Shown one piece after another: positions 40,368 through 47,990 of a DNA stretch of 64,000 nucleotides. Source of the stretch: Streptococcus parasanguinis. GTDB lineage: Bacteria > Bacillota > Bacilli > Lactobacillales > Streptococcaceae. Position numbers and translations under genes: made by a program. The notes beneath the pieces were generated by a model. It was given only the letters and a program-made list of their open reading frames with translations. It did not search any database and was not told where the DNA came from. Within the stretch, counting starts at the first letter, position 1, and each line of letters starts with the position of its first letter. Location: assembly GCF_031582885.1 (NCBI RefSeq), contig NZ_CP133988.1, positions 2,053,501 through 2,117,500 of the forward strand, in the 5' to 3' direction.

Positions 40368-40444
40368 ACTGCGTCTAGCTCAGGCACCCTAGTGCTGAGC
40401 GTGTGGCAGTCCGACTGTAAGGAGTTCTCTGCCACTGACGCAGT
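40368..40444. repeat. 77-bp folded element between the two glyQ starts
   Basis: Ends ACTGCGTC / GACGCAGT form an inverted repeat. Inside are two hairpins: GCTCAGGCAC / GTGCTGAGC (40378-40400) and GTGGCAG / CTGCCAC (40403-40435). A further CTCGTC / GACGAG hairpin (about 40336-40361) lies beside it. No coding capacity. Confidence 0.6.
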
Positions 40445-40499
40445 GGAAAGTCAATTTTTTAGACATGTTTTACTCCTTATTCATAAAGTTTCTTGCGAC
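40445..40499 (-). pseudogene. Duplicated glyQ start region, orphan copy
   Basis: Carries AAGGAG, ATG and codons for MSKKLTF, identical in protein to glyQ, but the frame then runs into the 77-bp element and stops after 25 codons. All nucleotide differences within the seven shared codons are synonymous. It lies right after the T-box terminator. Confidence 0.65.
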
Positions 40500-40508
40500 T
40501 TAGGATAC

Positions 40509-40707
40509 AAAAAGAACCGTGTCTCTGCTCCTAAGTCTATGACCTAGGGGCGTCAGAAACGCGGTTCCACCCTAATTTATTACTTCATTTTATTTTACTT
40601 TACTCAGCTTTTTACTGAGAGAAAGCGCCACTTGCTTACTTTGCTCTACTTGGCTCTCACTATCCCAAGCTCGCTAGAAAAACGCCGTAAGCCCTTCTTT
40701 CTTGACT
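40509..40707 (-). promoter_or_regulatory. T-box riboswitch, glycine type, for glyQS
   Basis: On the minus strand the invariant T-box sequence AGGGTGGAACCGCG is seen (complement at 40560-40573), preceded by a stem I region with CTTGG/CCAAG distal stem and an AGTGAGAG loop. The long terminator stem AACCGCGTTTCTGACGCCCC pairs with a segment ending GACACGGTT and is followed by CTTTTT. Uncharged tRNA-Gly should stabilise the antiterminator and allow glyQS transcription. A GGC triplet in stem I is the likely specifier; I did not fold it. Confidence 0.92.
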
Positions 40708-40710
40708 AGT

Positions 40711-40739
40711 ATTATAGCAGATTTTTAGTGACTTGTAAA
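40711..40739 (-). promoter_or_regulatory. Promoter of glyQS T-box leader
   Basis: Minus-strand -35 TTTACA (40734-40739), 17-base spacer ending in TGC, -10 TATAAT (40711-40716). Confidence 0.88.
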
Positions 40740-40741
40740 TT

Positions 40742-40777
40742 AAAATCCGCATGAAACAATCGTTTCATACGGATTTT
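40742..40777 (-). terminator. Terminator of surface protease gene
   Basis: AAAATCCGCATGAAAC, loop AATC, GTTTCATACGGATTTT (one wobble), directly upstream of the T-box promoter. Confidence 0.88.
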
Positions 40778-40802
40778 AGGCTAACAAACAAGGTTGTTTT
40801 TC

Positions 40803-43800
40803 TTATGGACGTCTCGCAGCTTTTGGTTTTTTACCATGAAGTTTTTTCTTGGCATTCTTCAAGGCTGTCAAAGCATCTTTCACATCTTGTTGGCTTGCTC
40901 CTGGATTTGAAAGGATGGTTTGTGCATCCTTGAAGGCTGCTAGGTAAGCTTCTTTTTCTTCATTTCCAGCATAGATGAATTTAGCATTCTTTTCTTGGAA
41001 CTTCAATTCTTCCTTGATGTATTTTTCAAGGCTTGAAAAATCAGTTGCTTTCCCATTTAATTTTCCTTCCGCACGGCTAAGCTCAGCAAGTGCTTGATTG
41101 ATTTGTTCTTGTTTCACAGTTGGATCAACTGCAAGCAAGGCAACTGTTTGGAAAGCACGATCGTAGTCGCGACGTACTTTTTCTTTGGCATTGGCATAAC
41201 GACCAGTTTTAGTCGTAGCATCGTAAGCCTGCATCGCTTCTTTTAAGGCCGCAACGTTTGAAATTTTCCCATCCAAAGCTTGGCTAGCAGCTTCAAGACT
41301 AGCTAGAGCTTGGTTGACTTGCTCTTGACTAACCTTGTTGGTCAAGGCTGCTTGGGCAGCTTGCAAAGCTTGATCATAGGCTTCCTTCTTATCCGCACTG
41401 GCATTGAAGTATTGCGCTGTCTTTGTAACATCTGCTTGGTTGTTCAAAGCAGCCAAGAGATTCACTTTTGAGATTACTCCAATACGATAATTGTTGTTAC
41501 GCCCTGCGACAACTGAGATCACTGGTGCTTCCTCAGCTAGTTCATAGCCTGTAGGAAGAGTTGCAACCAAGGTATATTGACCAGTTGCTACAGATTTACC
41601 AAAGCCATTTTTACCATATTTTTCAGCAGGCAAGACAAAGTTTTCACCATCTGCCCCTTTTAATACGATCGTAGTTGCTTTTGAAACCGGTTGATCAAAG
41701 CTGATGCTAACTGGTGCATATTCTAAAGTATTGGCAAGGAAAGCGATCGTTTGGAAACTATTATCCTCTGTCAAATCAAATTCTTGTGTCAAGCTGCTGA
41801 CAAATTTCACTTCTGTACGATCATACGTAAAGATTTCTGCAGTATAATGACCAAAGTTCAAGAAGTTAATATCTTTTGTCTTATCAACTGACACATATTG
41901 ACCATTACTATCTTTGATTCGGTAAACATACATAGTATCCAAATCTTTGTTCGTCTTAGCGTCACGAACAGCAATTTGAATCCGGCCACTATTTTGATCC
42001 CGAACTAAATCAGCTAGTGAAACATAGTCTACGTTCCCTGCAAAGTCCTCTACGTAGTAATAGATATTCTTCTTATCGATATTTTCAGGAAGATCGAAAC
42101 TACCATCTGCATTCGCTTTAATGACATGGTAATTTTCAAGGGCACGTGTCCCATTCTTATCATCACTAGTTTGGACCATTGTTCCCTTATCATCAAATGG
42201 TGTGACGTAAACGAGTTTTTCAGATAAGATTCCGCCGTCTCCAACATCTTTGGCTTTACGAGCTACAAACTGTTGTGCCCCATCTTTAAAGCGAATATAT
42301 CCAGATGTGATCACTGGTTTTTGAGTATCAACTTGAACCTTAAAGGTCGTTGATTGCTCTTCAGCACCAGGAACCATTGGTGTGTAACGAATGACATAAT
42401 CATATAGACCATCTGCTACTGCATTCCCATTCGCATCAATACCATTCCAAGTAGTATTAGCTAATGTGTAGCTGCGTGGGTTCTTTTGGTCACCGTTGAA
42501 GAAGTTCTTACGATGGTCAGATGGAGTTCCTTCCCACAATGGATTTTTATGTTCCGTATCACTTGCTGCATAAACAGTTGCACGAAGGTTTTCAATGTTT
42601 CTAAGGGCGACTGTCTTGTATTCAACGAGGTCTTTATTTCCATCTTCATTTGGCGAAATGGCAATGCGAACATTCCCATTCTCATCTAATTGAAGAGAAT
42701 GTGTACCTTCCGCATTTTCTTCAATACCAAGAACTGTAATCCGACGACCATCTCGTTTTCCTTGTGTGAGGAGAAGGTCATTTTGCAGGGTAACAAGCGC
42801 AGAAACATTGGCACTAGAGGAGATATTCAAATCTTTTGGAACATGATAGTAGAAGCCATCTTTTCCTTCGCGAACCAAATCATAGATTGGTTTTTCAACA
42901 GCTGGAAGGTTTTGGAATTCTCCCTTGAATCCCATAAACGGCAAGCTAACTACATCCCCATCATCTGCTGGATCGACAAAACGAACAAATCCTTCAAGGA
43001 AATAGCCATTTGGCATTTCTTTGCTTAATTCTTCTGTGAATTTACTTGTGTCGACTTTCACTGTAACTGTTTCAGAACTATGTGCTTTCACGGTTACTTC
43101 AGGCCAAGCAGTTTCTGTTAATTTACGTGGACGTAGGGTAAATTTACCATCCTTCACTTCATCTGTGTCAGTATTCACCAACATTTTCAAGGTACGATCG
43201 GTATCTGAAATATTGTGGACTGTGACATCAAAGGTAAAGCTATCTCCAACATTACCAAGAGTAACGCTTGGATAGTTGTTTTCACCAGTCACATACAAGT
43301 CTGTTGAAACGGCTGCGGCTGTGTCTACAACCCCTGCTCCTTGTTGGCGTGGAGACGTATAGACACCGGTTTCTTTGTTAACATGTGGTTTAGCCGTAGA
43401 CATAATCAAGGCTTTCACAGTTGCAGAAACTTGTTCAGGAGTCAATTCTGGATGGTTCTTCACAAGGTATTCTTTGACCAAAGCTGCCACACCTGCTACA
43501 TGAGGTGAGGCCATACTAGTACCACTCATATCCCCGTAGGTATTGTCATTTAAAGAAGAGAAGATATTCCCACCAGGTGCTGTGACATCTGGTTTCAACT
43601 GACCATCTGTTGTCACTCCCCAGCTTGAGAAATCAGATAATTGATCTGCCTCTGGAGATGGACGGTTGGCCATAGTATTGTTAAAGACAATTTTGTAGGA
43701 ACCTGCCTTAAGAGCTTCCCCATAGCGTTTTGAAATAAAGACAGATGGGATCTTTTTCGCATCTCCTTCAATTGCCATGCCAAGGTTAGATCCTTCCACA

Positions 43801-45221
43801 TTATTGTAGACCAAAGCTCCTGCTGCTCCATGATGGAATGCATTCGCAATCTTTTCTGAGAAGGGAATTTCCCCACGTTGGATTAAAGCTAATTTACCGG
43901 TAAGGTCCAAATCTTTGAAATCATCTTCTTTTCCAAGACCAACTGACACATATTCGTACTCTTTGCCTTTTTCAAAATCAGCATCTGCAGCAGATTTACT
44001 GTAATCAAACTTACCGTTATCCGCTTCCGCATTGCCTTCTAGACCTTTCACCTCAAATACTTCTGTCGTAATAACATTATTATTGATAGAAGCAACAGAG
44101 ATGGAGTCCTCTACCGTTGATGGGTTTCCGACCAAACCATAATCTGGATTTTCAGCAGAAGGTCTTGAGTAACCATTTCCAAAGCTATTGCTATTTCCTG
44201 CAGAAATTAAGACAGATACGCCTTTAGCGCGCGCTCGTTTAATGGCATCTACAATATCTGAATCCGCATTGACCGTAGAACCAGTCGTAGAGCCAAGACT
44301 CATGTTGATAGTATCTGCACCAAGAGCTACAGCATCATCAATTGCTTTTACATAAAGAGCAGATCCTGTTGTTTTTTGACGATCTGAAAAGACACGCATA
44401 AACATAACTTGCGCTTCTGGTGCTACACCATAGATCTTTTCACCGTTTCCTGCTTCTTTATCAGGATTCCCTGTTGCAATCCCTGTAACGTGCATCCCGT
44501 GAGAATCTCTTTCGGCCTCTTTGATATTGTCGGTACCATCAAAGTAGTCATAAGCGTAGACAACCTTGTCGTTGTACCATTTACCATAATCAATTCCTGC
44601 CGCTTTCTTAGCAGCTTCGATTTCTCCTTGGTTTTTAAACTTAGCTTTTGAAGGATCGGTAATCCGAAGAACCTCGTGGTTCACATCCAAGCCAGAGTCG
44701 ATAACGGCGACAACCATCCCTTCCCCTTTATAACCTTGCTTCCAGGTTTGGGGAACAGTAATAATTTCGTCACTTTCGATGCTTTGAGGTTTTTCAGCTG
44801 CCTCATGGCGATTCGTTGTTTCTGAACTTGTCGCAGTAGCCACTGCTGTTGCTTTTTCTACAGGTTTTTCCGCTACTTCCGGTTTTGTTTCTGGAACAGT
44901 AGCTGCCTCTTTCGGAGCTTCTGTTTTTTCAACAAGAGCTGCTTCTGTTGCATTCGTTGTCTTTGCAGCAACTGTTGCTTCTTTTGCAACTTCTACTTTC
45001 TCACTAGCAACTGCTGTACTTGCTTCTGTTGCTTGTGAATGCTCTTCTTCAGCAGGTGCCTGTTGAGTAGTGGCTACAAGCTGTGTTCCAGCACTCGTTT
45101 GGCTGGCCGCTTGTTCTTCAGCACTCGCTTGTGCAGATCCAAATACCAAAACAGCCCCTAATAAAACTGAGGCTACACCAAATTTGTATTTTCTTAATGA
45201 AAAACGTTCTTGTCTATTCAT
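40803..45221 (-). CDS. Large secreted subtilase (lactocepin/C5a-peptidase-like), no LPXTG
   Basis: A 1,472-aa S8 serine protease. The signal peptide is of the YSIRK-GXXS kind (FSLRKYKFGVASVLLG, 7-22), followed by an Ala/Glu/Thr-rich propeptide. The catalytic domain (about 155-640) has D175, H241, oxyanion N343 and S569 (GTSMASPHVAG), with an inserted PA domain (about 385-520). Fn3-like/CspA-type domains follow (about 650-1180). Three FIVAR-like helical repeats (about 1250-1460) end in KKLHGKKPKAARRP. No LPXTG, membrane segment or cell-wall sorting signal is present. Relatives degrade casein, fibrinogen or chemokines. CodY control is likely from the promoter. Confidence 0.92.
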   Translation of the reverse strand: MNRQERFSLRKYKFGVASVLLGAVLVFGSAQASAEEQAASQTSAGTQLVATTQQAPAEEEHSQATEASTAVASEKVEVAKEATVAAKTTNATEAALVEKTEAPKEAATVPETKPEVAEKPVEKATAVATATSSETTNRHEAAEKPQSIESDEIITVPQTWKQGYKGEGMVVAVIDSGLDVNHEVLRITDPSKAKFKNQGEIEAAKKAAGIDYGKWYNDKVVYAYDYFDGTDNIKEAERDSHGMHVTGIATGNPDKEAGNGEKIYGVAPEAQVMFMRVFSDRQKTTGSALYVKAIDDAVALGADTINMSLGSTTGSTVNADSDIVDAIKRARAKGVSVLISAGNSNSFGNGYSRPSAENPDYGLVGNPSTVEDSISVASINNNVITTEVFEVKGLEGNAEADNGKFDYSKSAADADFEKGKEYEYVSVGLGKEDDFKDLDLTGKLALIQRGEIPFSEKIANAFHHGAAGALVYNNVEGSNLGMAIEGDAKKIPSVFISKRYGEALKAGSYKIVFNNTMANRPSPEADQLSDFSSWGVTTDGQLKPDVTAPGGNIFSSLNDNTYGDMSGTSMASPHVAGVAALVKEYLVKNHPELTPEQVSATVKALIMSTAKPHVNKETGVYTSPRQQGAGVVDTAAAVSTDLYVTGENNYPSVTLGNVGDSFTFDVTVHNISDTDRTLKMLVNTDTDEVKDGKFTLRPRKLTETAWPEVTVKAHSSETVTVKVDTSKFTEELSKEMPNGYFLEGFVRFVDPADDGDVVSLPFMGFKGEFQNLPAVEKPIYDLVREGKDGFYYHVPKDLNISSSANVSALVTLQNDLLLTQGKRDGRRITVLGIEENAEGTHSLQLDENGNVRIAISPNEDGNKDLVEYKTVALRNIENLRATVYAASDTEHKNPLWEGTPSDHRKNFFNGDQKNPRSYTLANTTWNGIDANGNAVADGLYDYVIRYTPMVPGAEEQSTTFKVQVDTQKPVITSGYIRFKDGAQQFVARKAKDVGDGGILSEKLVYVTPFDDKGTMVQTSDDKNGTRALENYHVIKANADGSFDLPENIDKKNIYYYVEDFAGNVDYVSLADLVRDQNSGRIQIAVRDAKTNKDLDTMYVYRIKDSNGQYVSVDKTKDINFLNFGHYTAEIFTYDRTEVKFVSSLTQEFDLTEDNSFQTIAFLANTLEYAPVSISFDQPVSKATTIVLKGADGENFVLPAEKYGKNGFGKSVATGQYTLVATLPTGYELAEEAPVISVVAGRNNNYRIGVISKVNLLAALNNQADVTKTAQYFNASADKKEAYDQALQAAQAALTNKVSQEQVNQALASLEAASQALDGKISNVAALKEAMQAYDATTKTGRYANAKEKVRRDYDRAFQTVALLAVDPTVKQEQINQALAELSRAEGKLNGKATDFSSLEKYIKEELKFQEKNAKFIYAGNEEKEAYLAAFKDAQTILSNPGASQQDVKDALTALKNAKKKLHGKKPKAARRP

Positions 45222-45251
45222 AGAAACTCCCCTTTTATTTTAATAGTAACT

Positions 45252-45257
45252 ATTATA
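45252..45257 (-). promoter_or_regulatory. -10 of protease promoter
   Basis: Minus-strand TATAAT, 31 bases before the ATG; Shine-Dalgarno AAGGGGAG is present. The -35 is weak (GAATTT, about 45274-45279) and lies in the CodY-like box. Confidence 0.7.
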
Positions 45258-45263
45258 ACGCAA

Positions 45264-45278
45264 AATTATCTGAAAATT
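45264..45278. promoter_or_regulatory. CodY box overlapping protease promoter
   Basis: AATTATCTGAAAATT matches 14 of 15 positions of the CodY consensus. It occupies the spacer between -35 and -10, so binding would block RNA polymerase. Confidence 0.7.
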
Positions 45279-45306
45279 CATTCAAAAAACAAATTGTAAC
45301 ACAAAT

Positions 45307-45326
45307 GTAACATTCACGAATGTTAC
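45307..45326. promoter_or_regulatory. Palindromic operator-like site upstream of protease
   Basis: GTAACATTC-AC-GAATGTTAC, perfect 9-bp half-sites. Another TGTAAC lies 11 bases before the left half (45295-45300). It is about 30 bases upstream of the -35, a usual place for an activator. No regulator recognised. Confidence 0.5.
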
Positions 45327-45437
45327 TAACTATTAATTTATTTTCGTTCGGAAAAATGTAAATTAGTATGGGAAGGTATTATAGAACATCTGTTTTTGTT
45401 GGAGTTTTAAAATTATTTAATCATTGAAAGGATTTTA

Positions 45438-45467
45438 AAAACCGAGAACGAAACTGTCCTCGGTTTT
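45438..45467 (-). terminator. Aldo/keto reductase terminator
   Basis: AAAACCGAG / CTCGGTTTT, loop of 12, followed on the minus strand by more A/T; 24 bases beyond the stop. Confidence 0.8.
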
Positions 45468-45490
45468 CATTAATGAATAGATATTCTTTC

Positions 45491-46333
45491 TTAAAAATCC
45501 TTGGTGTCTGGATCTGGTGCACCTGCTTCAACCGGAAGATGGCGAAGGAGTTCCATATCATCTGCCGTCAATTCAAAATCAAAGCAATTTAAATTACTCG
45601 CAATCCGCTCAGGTGTAACCGATTTTGGCAGTGGAAGGAAACCTTCTTGCAAACTCCAAGCCAAGGCTAGTTGAGCGACCGTCTTTCCATATTTAGTAGC
45701 CATTTCTTTTACTTGTTCATTTTGGAACAATTCTCCTTGGCCAAAAGGTCCCCAAGCCTCTAGTAAAATGCCATGCTTACGACTCGCTGCAATGGCTTCG
45801 CTTTGGTAAACCCCAGGTGCTAGACGAATTTGGTTCACAGACGGAATGACCCGAGCTGTTTCAAGGAGGGCTTCCAAATGATGAGGCAGAAAATTGCTAA
45901 TACCAATAGCTCGAACCTTGCCAGCAGCTAGCATATCTTCCATTGCCCGCCAAACCTCAGCATTTCGTTGTTTCCAAGCATCATTTTCTCGAAGAGGTTT
46001 TGGATTTGGCCAATGAATCAAATAAAGATCTACATAGTCCAAGCCTAGTTTCTCAAGAGACTCTTCCAAAGCAGCTTGAGCGTCTTCATAGGTGTGATGA
46101 GTATTCCAAAGTTTGGTGGTAATAAACAGGTCTTCGCGCGCAAGACCACTGTCTTTAATGGCCCGACCCACACTCTCTTCATTCTGATAAATCGCAGCTG
46201 TATCGATATGGCGGTAACCTGCTTTTAAAGCAGCTAAGACAGCTTGATAGGCTTCTTCTCCATCCGCTGCTTTCCACGTCCCAAATCCCAATACAGGAAT
46301 CTCCACCCCATTATTTAAACGATAATGATTCAT
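45491..46333 (-). CDS. Aldo/keto reductase (2,5-diketogluconate reductase-like)
   Basis: A 280-aa NADPH-dependent (beta/alpha)8 reductase. Catalytic residues are in GYRHIDTAAIYQNEE (D and Y), TTKLWNTHH (K) and YLIHWPNP (H). Motifs GISNF and the C-terminal PKS loop (LPLPKSVTPERI) bind cofactor. Likely role is detoxifying small aldehydes or ketones; the exact substrate is unknown. The ATG overlaps the upstream small gene by 4 bases. Confidence 0.93.
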   Translation of the reverse strand: MNHYRLNNGVEIPVLGFGTWKAADGEEAYQAVLAALKAGYRHIDTAAIYQNEESVGRAIKDSGLAREDLFITTKLWNTHHTYEDAQAALEESLEKLGLDYVDLYLIHWPNPKPLRENDAWKQRNAEVWRAMEDMLAAGKVRAIGISNFLPHHLEALLETARVIPSVNQIRLAPGVYQSEAIAASRKHGILLEAWGPFGQGELFQNEQVKEMATKYGKTVAQLALAWSLQEGFLPLPKSVTPERIASNLNCFDFELTADDMELLRHLPVEAGAPDPDTKDF

Positions 46334-46548
46334 TTTTTCTTTCCTTTCTTCGATTTCGGTTTCTTAGGCCCTCGAAGCTTGAGCTCTGGCTTAAAAATAT
46401 TTTTCTTGGTTGGCTCTATCTTCTTGCTATAAAAACTATAGAGTAAAAATGACCCACCAACGATCACAATAAAGATATTTTTTCTTACAATCCCATAGAG
46501 CAAGAAAAAAATTCCCATCAATAAAAAACGTATATCAATTGCCTTCAT
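46330..46548 (-). CDS. Small membrane protein with lysine-rich tail
   Basis: A 72-aa protein not recognised as a family. It has two hydrophobic segments (about 7-20 and 24-41) and then a strongly basic tail ending GPKKPKSKKGKKK. A consensus promoter (46573-46601) and Shine-Dalgarno GAGGTAG support expression. The ATGA overlap with the reductase suggests coupled translation, but no functional link can be drawn. Confidence 0.75.
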   Translation of the reverse strand: MKAIDIRFLLMGIFFLLYGIVRKNIFIVIVGGSFLLYSFYSKKIEPTKKNIFKPELKLRGPKKPKSKKGKKK

Positions 46549-46572
46549 AAGCTACCTCACATTTCAATTCCC

Positions 46573-46601
46573 ATTATAGCATGAAAAGACAGCATTCACA
46601 A
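46573..46601 (-). promoter_or_regulatory. Promoter of small membrane protein-aldo/keto reductase
   Basis: Minus-strand -35 TTGTGA (46596-46601), 17-base spacer ending in TGC, -10 TATAAT (46573-46578). Confidence 0.85.
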
Positions 46602-46628
46602 AATTGCACTACCATTGGTAAACAAAAA

Positions 46629-46653
46629 CCTCTCTAGGTATGACCTAGAGAGG
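46629..46653 (-). terminator. nagA terminator
   Basis: CCTCTCTAGGT, loop ATG, ACCTAGAGAGG; on the minus strand followed by TTTTTGTTT. Confidence 0.92.
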
Positions 46654-46679
46654 AAGTATTCTATCTTTAATTCTTGAAT

Positions 46680-47837
46680 CTAATTGGTAGCTTGGTAACG
46701 TTTGACCCCATCGAGATAGGTCGCAACCAGATCCAAATTTTGATCAAGAACGATGAAGTCCGCATCATACCCTTCGCGAATTTGACCACAAACATCATCA
46801 ATATGGACTGATTTTGCCGGATTGAGGCTGGCCATCATCACTGCTTCGTGAGGGTTAGCAATCCCCCACTCTACAACATTTTTTAATCCATCTTTCAATT
46901 TCAAGATTGAGCCAGCTAGATTACCAGTTGATTTCAAGCGAGCAGTCCCTTCAGCAACCACGACTGGGAATTCCCCAAGCATATAATCCCCGTCTTCTAA
47001 GCCCCCAGCTGTCATACAGTCCGTAATCAAGGCAACATTTTCTTTTCCTTTTTGTTTCATCAGGATATCACACGCTAGCGGATCAACGTGATGGCCATCA
47101 CAGATCAACTCTGCTGTAGTATGAGGCAACTCATACATAGCACCAACCATACCGAGTTCACGGTGCGTCAAACCACGCATACCATTGTAGGCATGCACCC
47201 AGACACTCGCACCTGCATCTACCGCTTTTTTAGCTTCTTCAAAAGTAGCATTGGAGTGTCCCAAAGCAACAGTCACCCCTTCTCCTGTAATGGTCCGAAC
47301 AAAGTCTTCTACACCTTCACGCTCAGGAGCAAGGGCAATCTTATTCAACAGACCATTGGCAGCTTTTTGCCAAGCCCGGAATTCTTCCATACTTGGATCC
47401 TTCATATAAGATGGGTTTTGAGCTCCCTTGTATTTTTCTGTAAAATAAGGTCCTTCAAAATAAATCCCGCGAATCTTAGCTCCTGTTGCTTCTTTGTATC
47501 GTGCACCGATATTTTCCGTTACTGCCAAAAGTTGTTCGTAAGAGGAAGTAAGGGTCGTAGGCAAAAAGCTCGTAACCCCTGTACTCAAGAGCCCTTCACT
47601 CATGGTATGGAGAGTGCCTTCGATATTATTATCCATCACATCTACCCCACCAAATCCGTGAATATGGGTATCTACGAGGCCAGGCGCAATGCTGTAACCA
47701 GAATAATCCAGCACATCCGCACCTTCTGGTAAGCTTTCCACATGTTTTCCAAACTTGCCATCAACAAGCTCCAAATAGCCTCCGCGGCGAACCCCATGTG
47801 GATAATAAAATTGATCTGCTTTAATATATGTAGACAT
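46680..47837 (-). CDS. nagA: N-acetylglucosamine-6-phosphate deacetylase
   Basis: A 385-aa amidohydrolase that turns GlcNAc-6-phosphate into GlcN-6-phosphate, the entry to amino-sugar catabolism and wall recycling. Metal and substrate motifs: DTHIHGFGG, FEGPYF with the first Glu ligand, LGHSNATFEEA, HAYNGMRG, and DCMTAGG with the catalytic Asp. Start at ATG 47837 (AAAGGA 7 bases upstream) rather than 12 codons before. The promoter carries CcpA- and NagR-like sites. Confidence 0.96.
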   Translation of the reverse strand: MSTYIKADQFYYPHGVRRGGYLELVDGKFGKHVESLPEGADVLDYSGYSIAPGLVDTHIHGFGGVDVMDNNIEGTLHTMSEGLLSTGVTSFLPTTLTSSYEQLLAVTENIGARYKEATGAKIRGIYFEGPYFTEKYKGAQNPSYMKDPSMEEFRAWQKAANGLLNKIALAPEREGVEDFVRTITGEGVTVALGHSNATFEEAKKAVDAGASVWVHAYNGMRGLTHRELGMVGAMYELPHTTAELICDGHHVDPLACDILMKQKGKENVALITDCMTAGGLEDGDYMLGEFPVVVAEGTARLKSTGNLAGSILKLKDGLKNVVEWGIANPHEAVMMASLNPAKSVHIDDVCGQIREGYDADFIVLDQNLDLVATYLDGVKRYQATN

Positions 47838-47887
47838 AGTCTTGTCCTTTCCATTGTAGGAACTGTGTTCCATTTATATTCATACAT

Positions 47888-47916
47888 ATTATAACGCTTT
47901 CACTTCCATTTGTAAA
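47888..47916 (-). promoter_or_regulatory. Promoter of nagA
   Basis: Minus-strand -35 TTTACA (47911-47916), 17-base spacer, -10 TATAAT (47888-47893). Confidence 0.85.
47889..47902. promoter_or_regulatory. cre-like CcpA site over nagA -10
   Basis: Minus-strand TGAAAGCGTTATAA resembles the catabolite-responsive element TGWAARCGYTWWCA, missing only the last positions. It overlaps the -10 box, fitting glucose repression. Confidence 0.55.
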
Positions 47917-47932
47917 TGGTCTAGACCTATTT
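47914..47932. promoter_or_regulatory. NagR (dre)-like palindrome upstream of nagA -35
   Basis: AAATGGTCTAGACCTATTT with core GGTCTAGACC (47918-47927). It resembles the GntR-family NagR/YvoA operator as I recall it and abuts the -35 box. Confidence 0.5.
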
Positions 47933-47950
47933 TTGAATAGAATCCAACAA

Positions 47951-47982
47951 AAAACAGAGTAAGCTTCCTACTTACTCTGTTT
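47951..47982 (-). terminator. Na/Pi transporter terminator
   Basis: AACAGAGTAAG / CTTACTCTGTT, loop of 7, followed on the minus strand by TTTTGTTGG. Confidence 0.85.
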
Positions 47983-47990
47983 GACGTTCC

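Noticed and set aside
40741..40803. Hidden LPXTG anchor after a frameshift at the end of the protease
   Set aside because: Only about 60 bases exist before the terminator and T-box promoter; none of the frames reads a sorting signal.
47088..47732. 214-codon plus-strand open frame opposite nagA
   Set aside because: Shadow of a highly conserved enzyme; no start signals.
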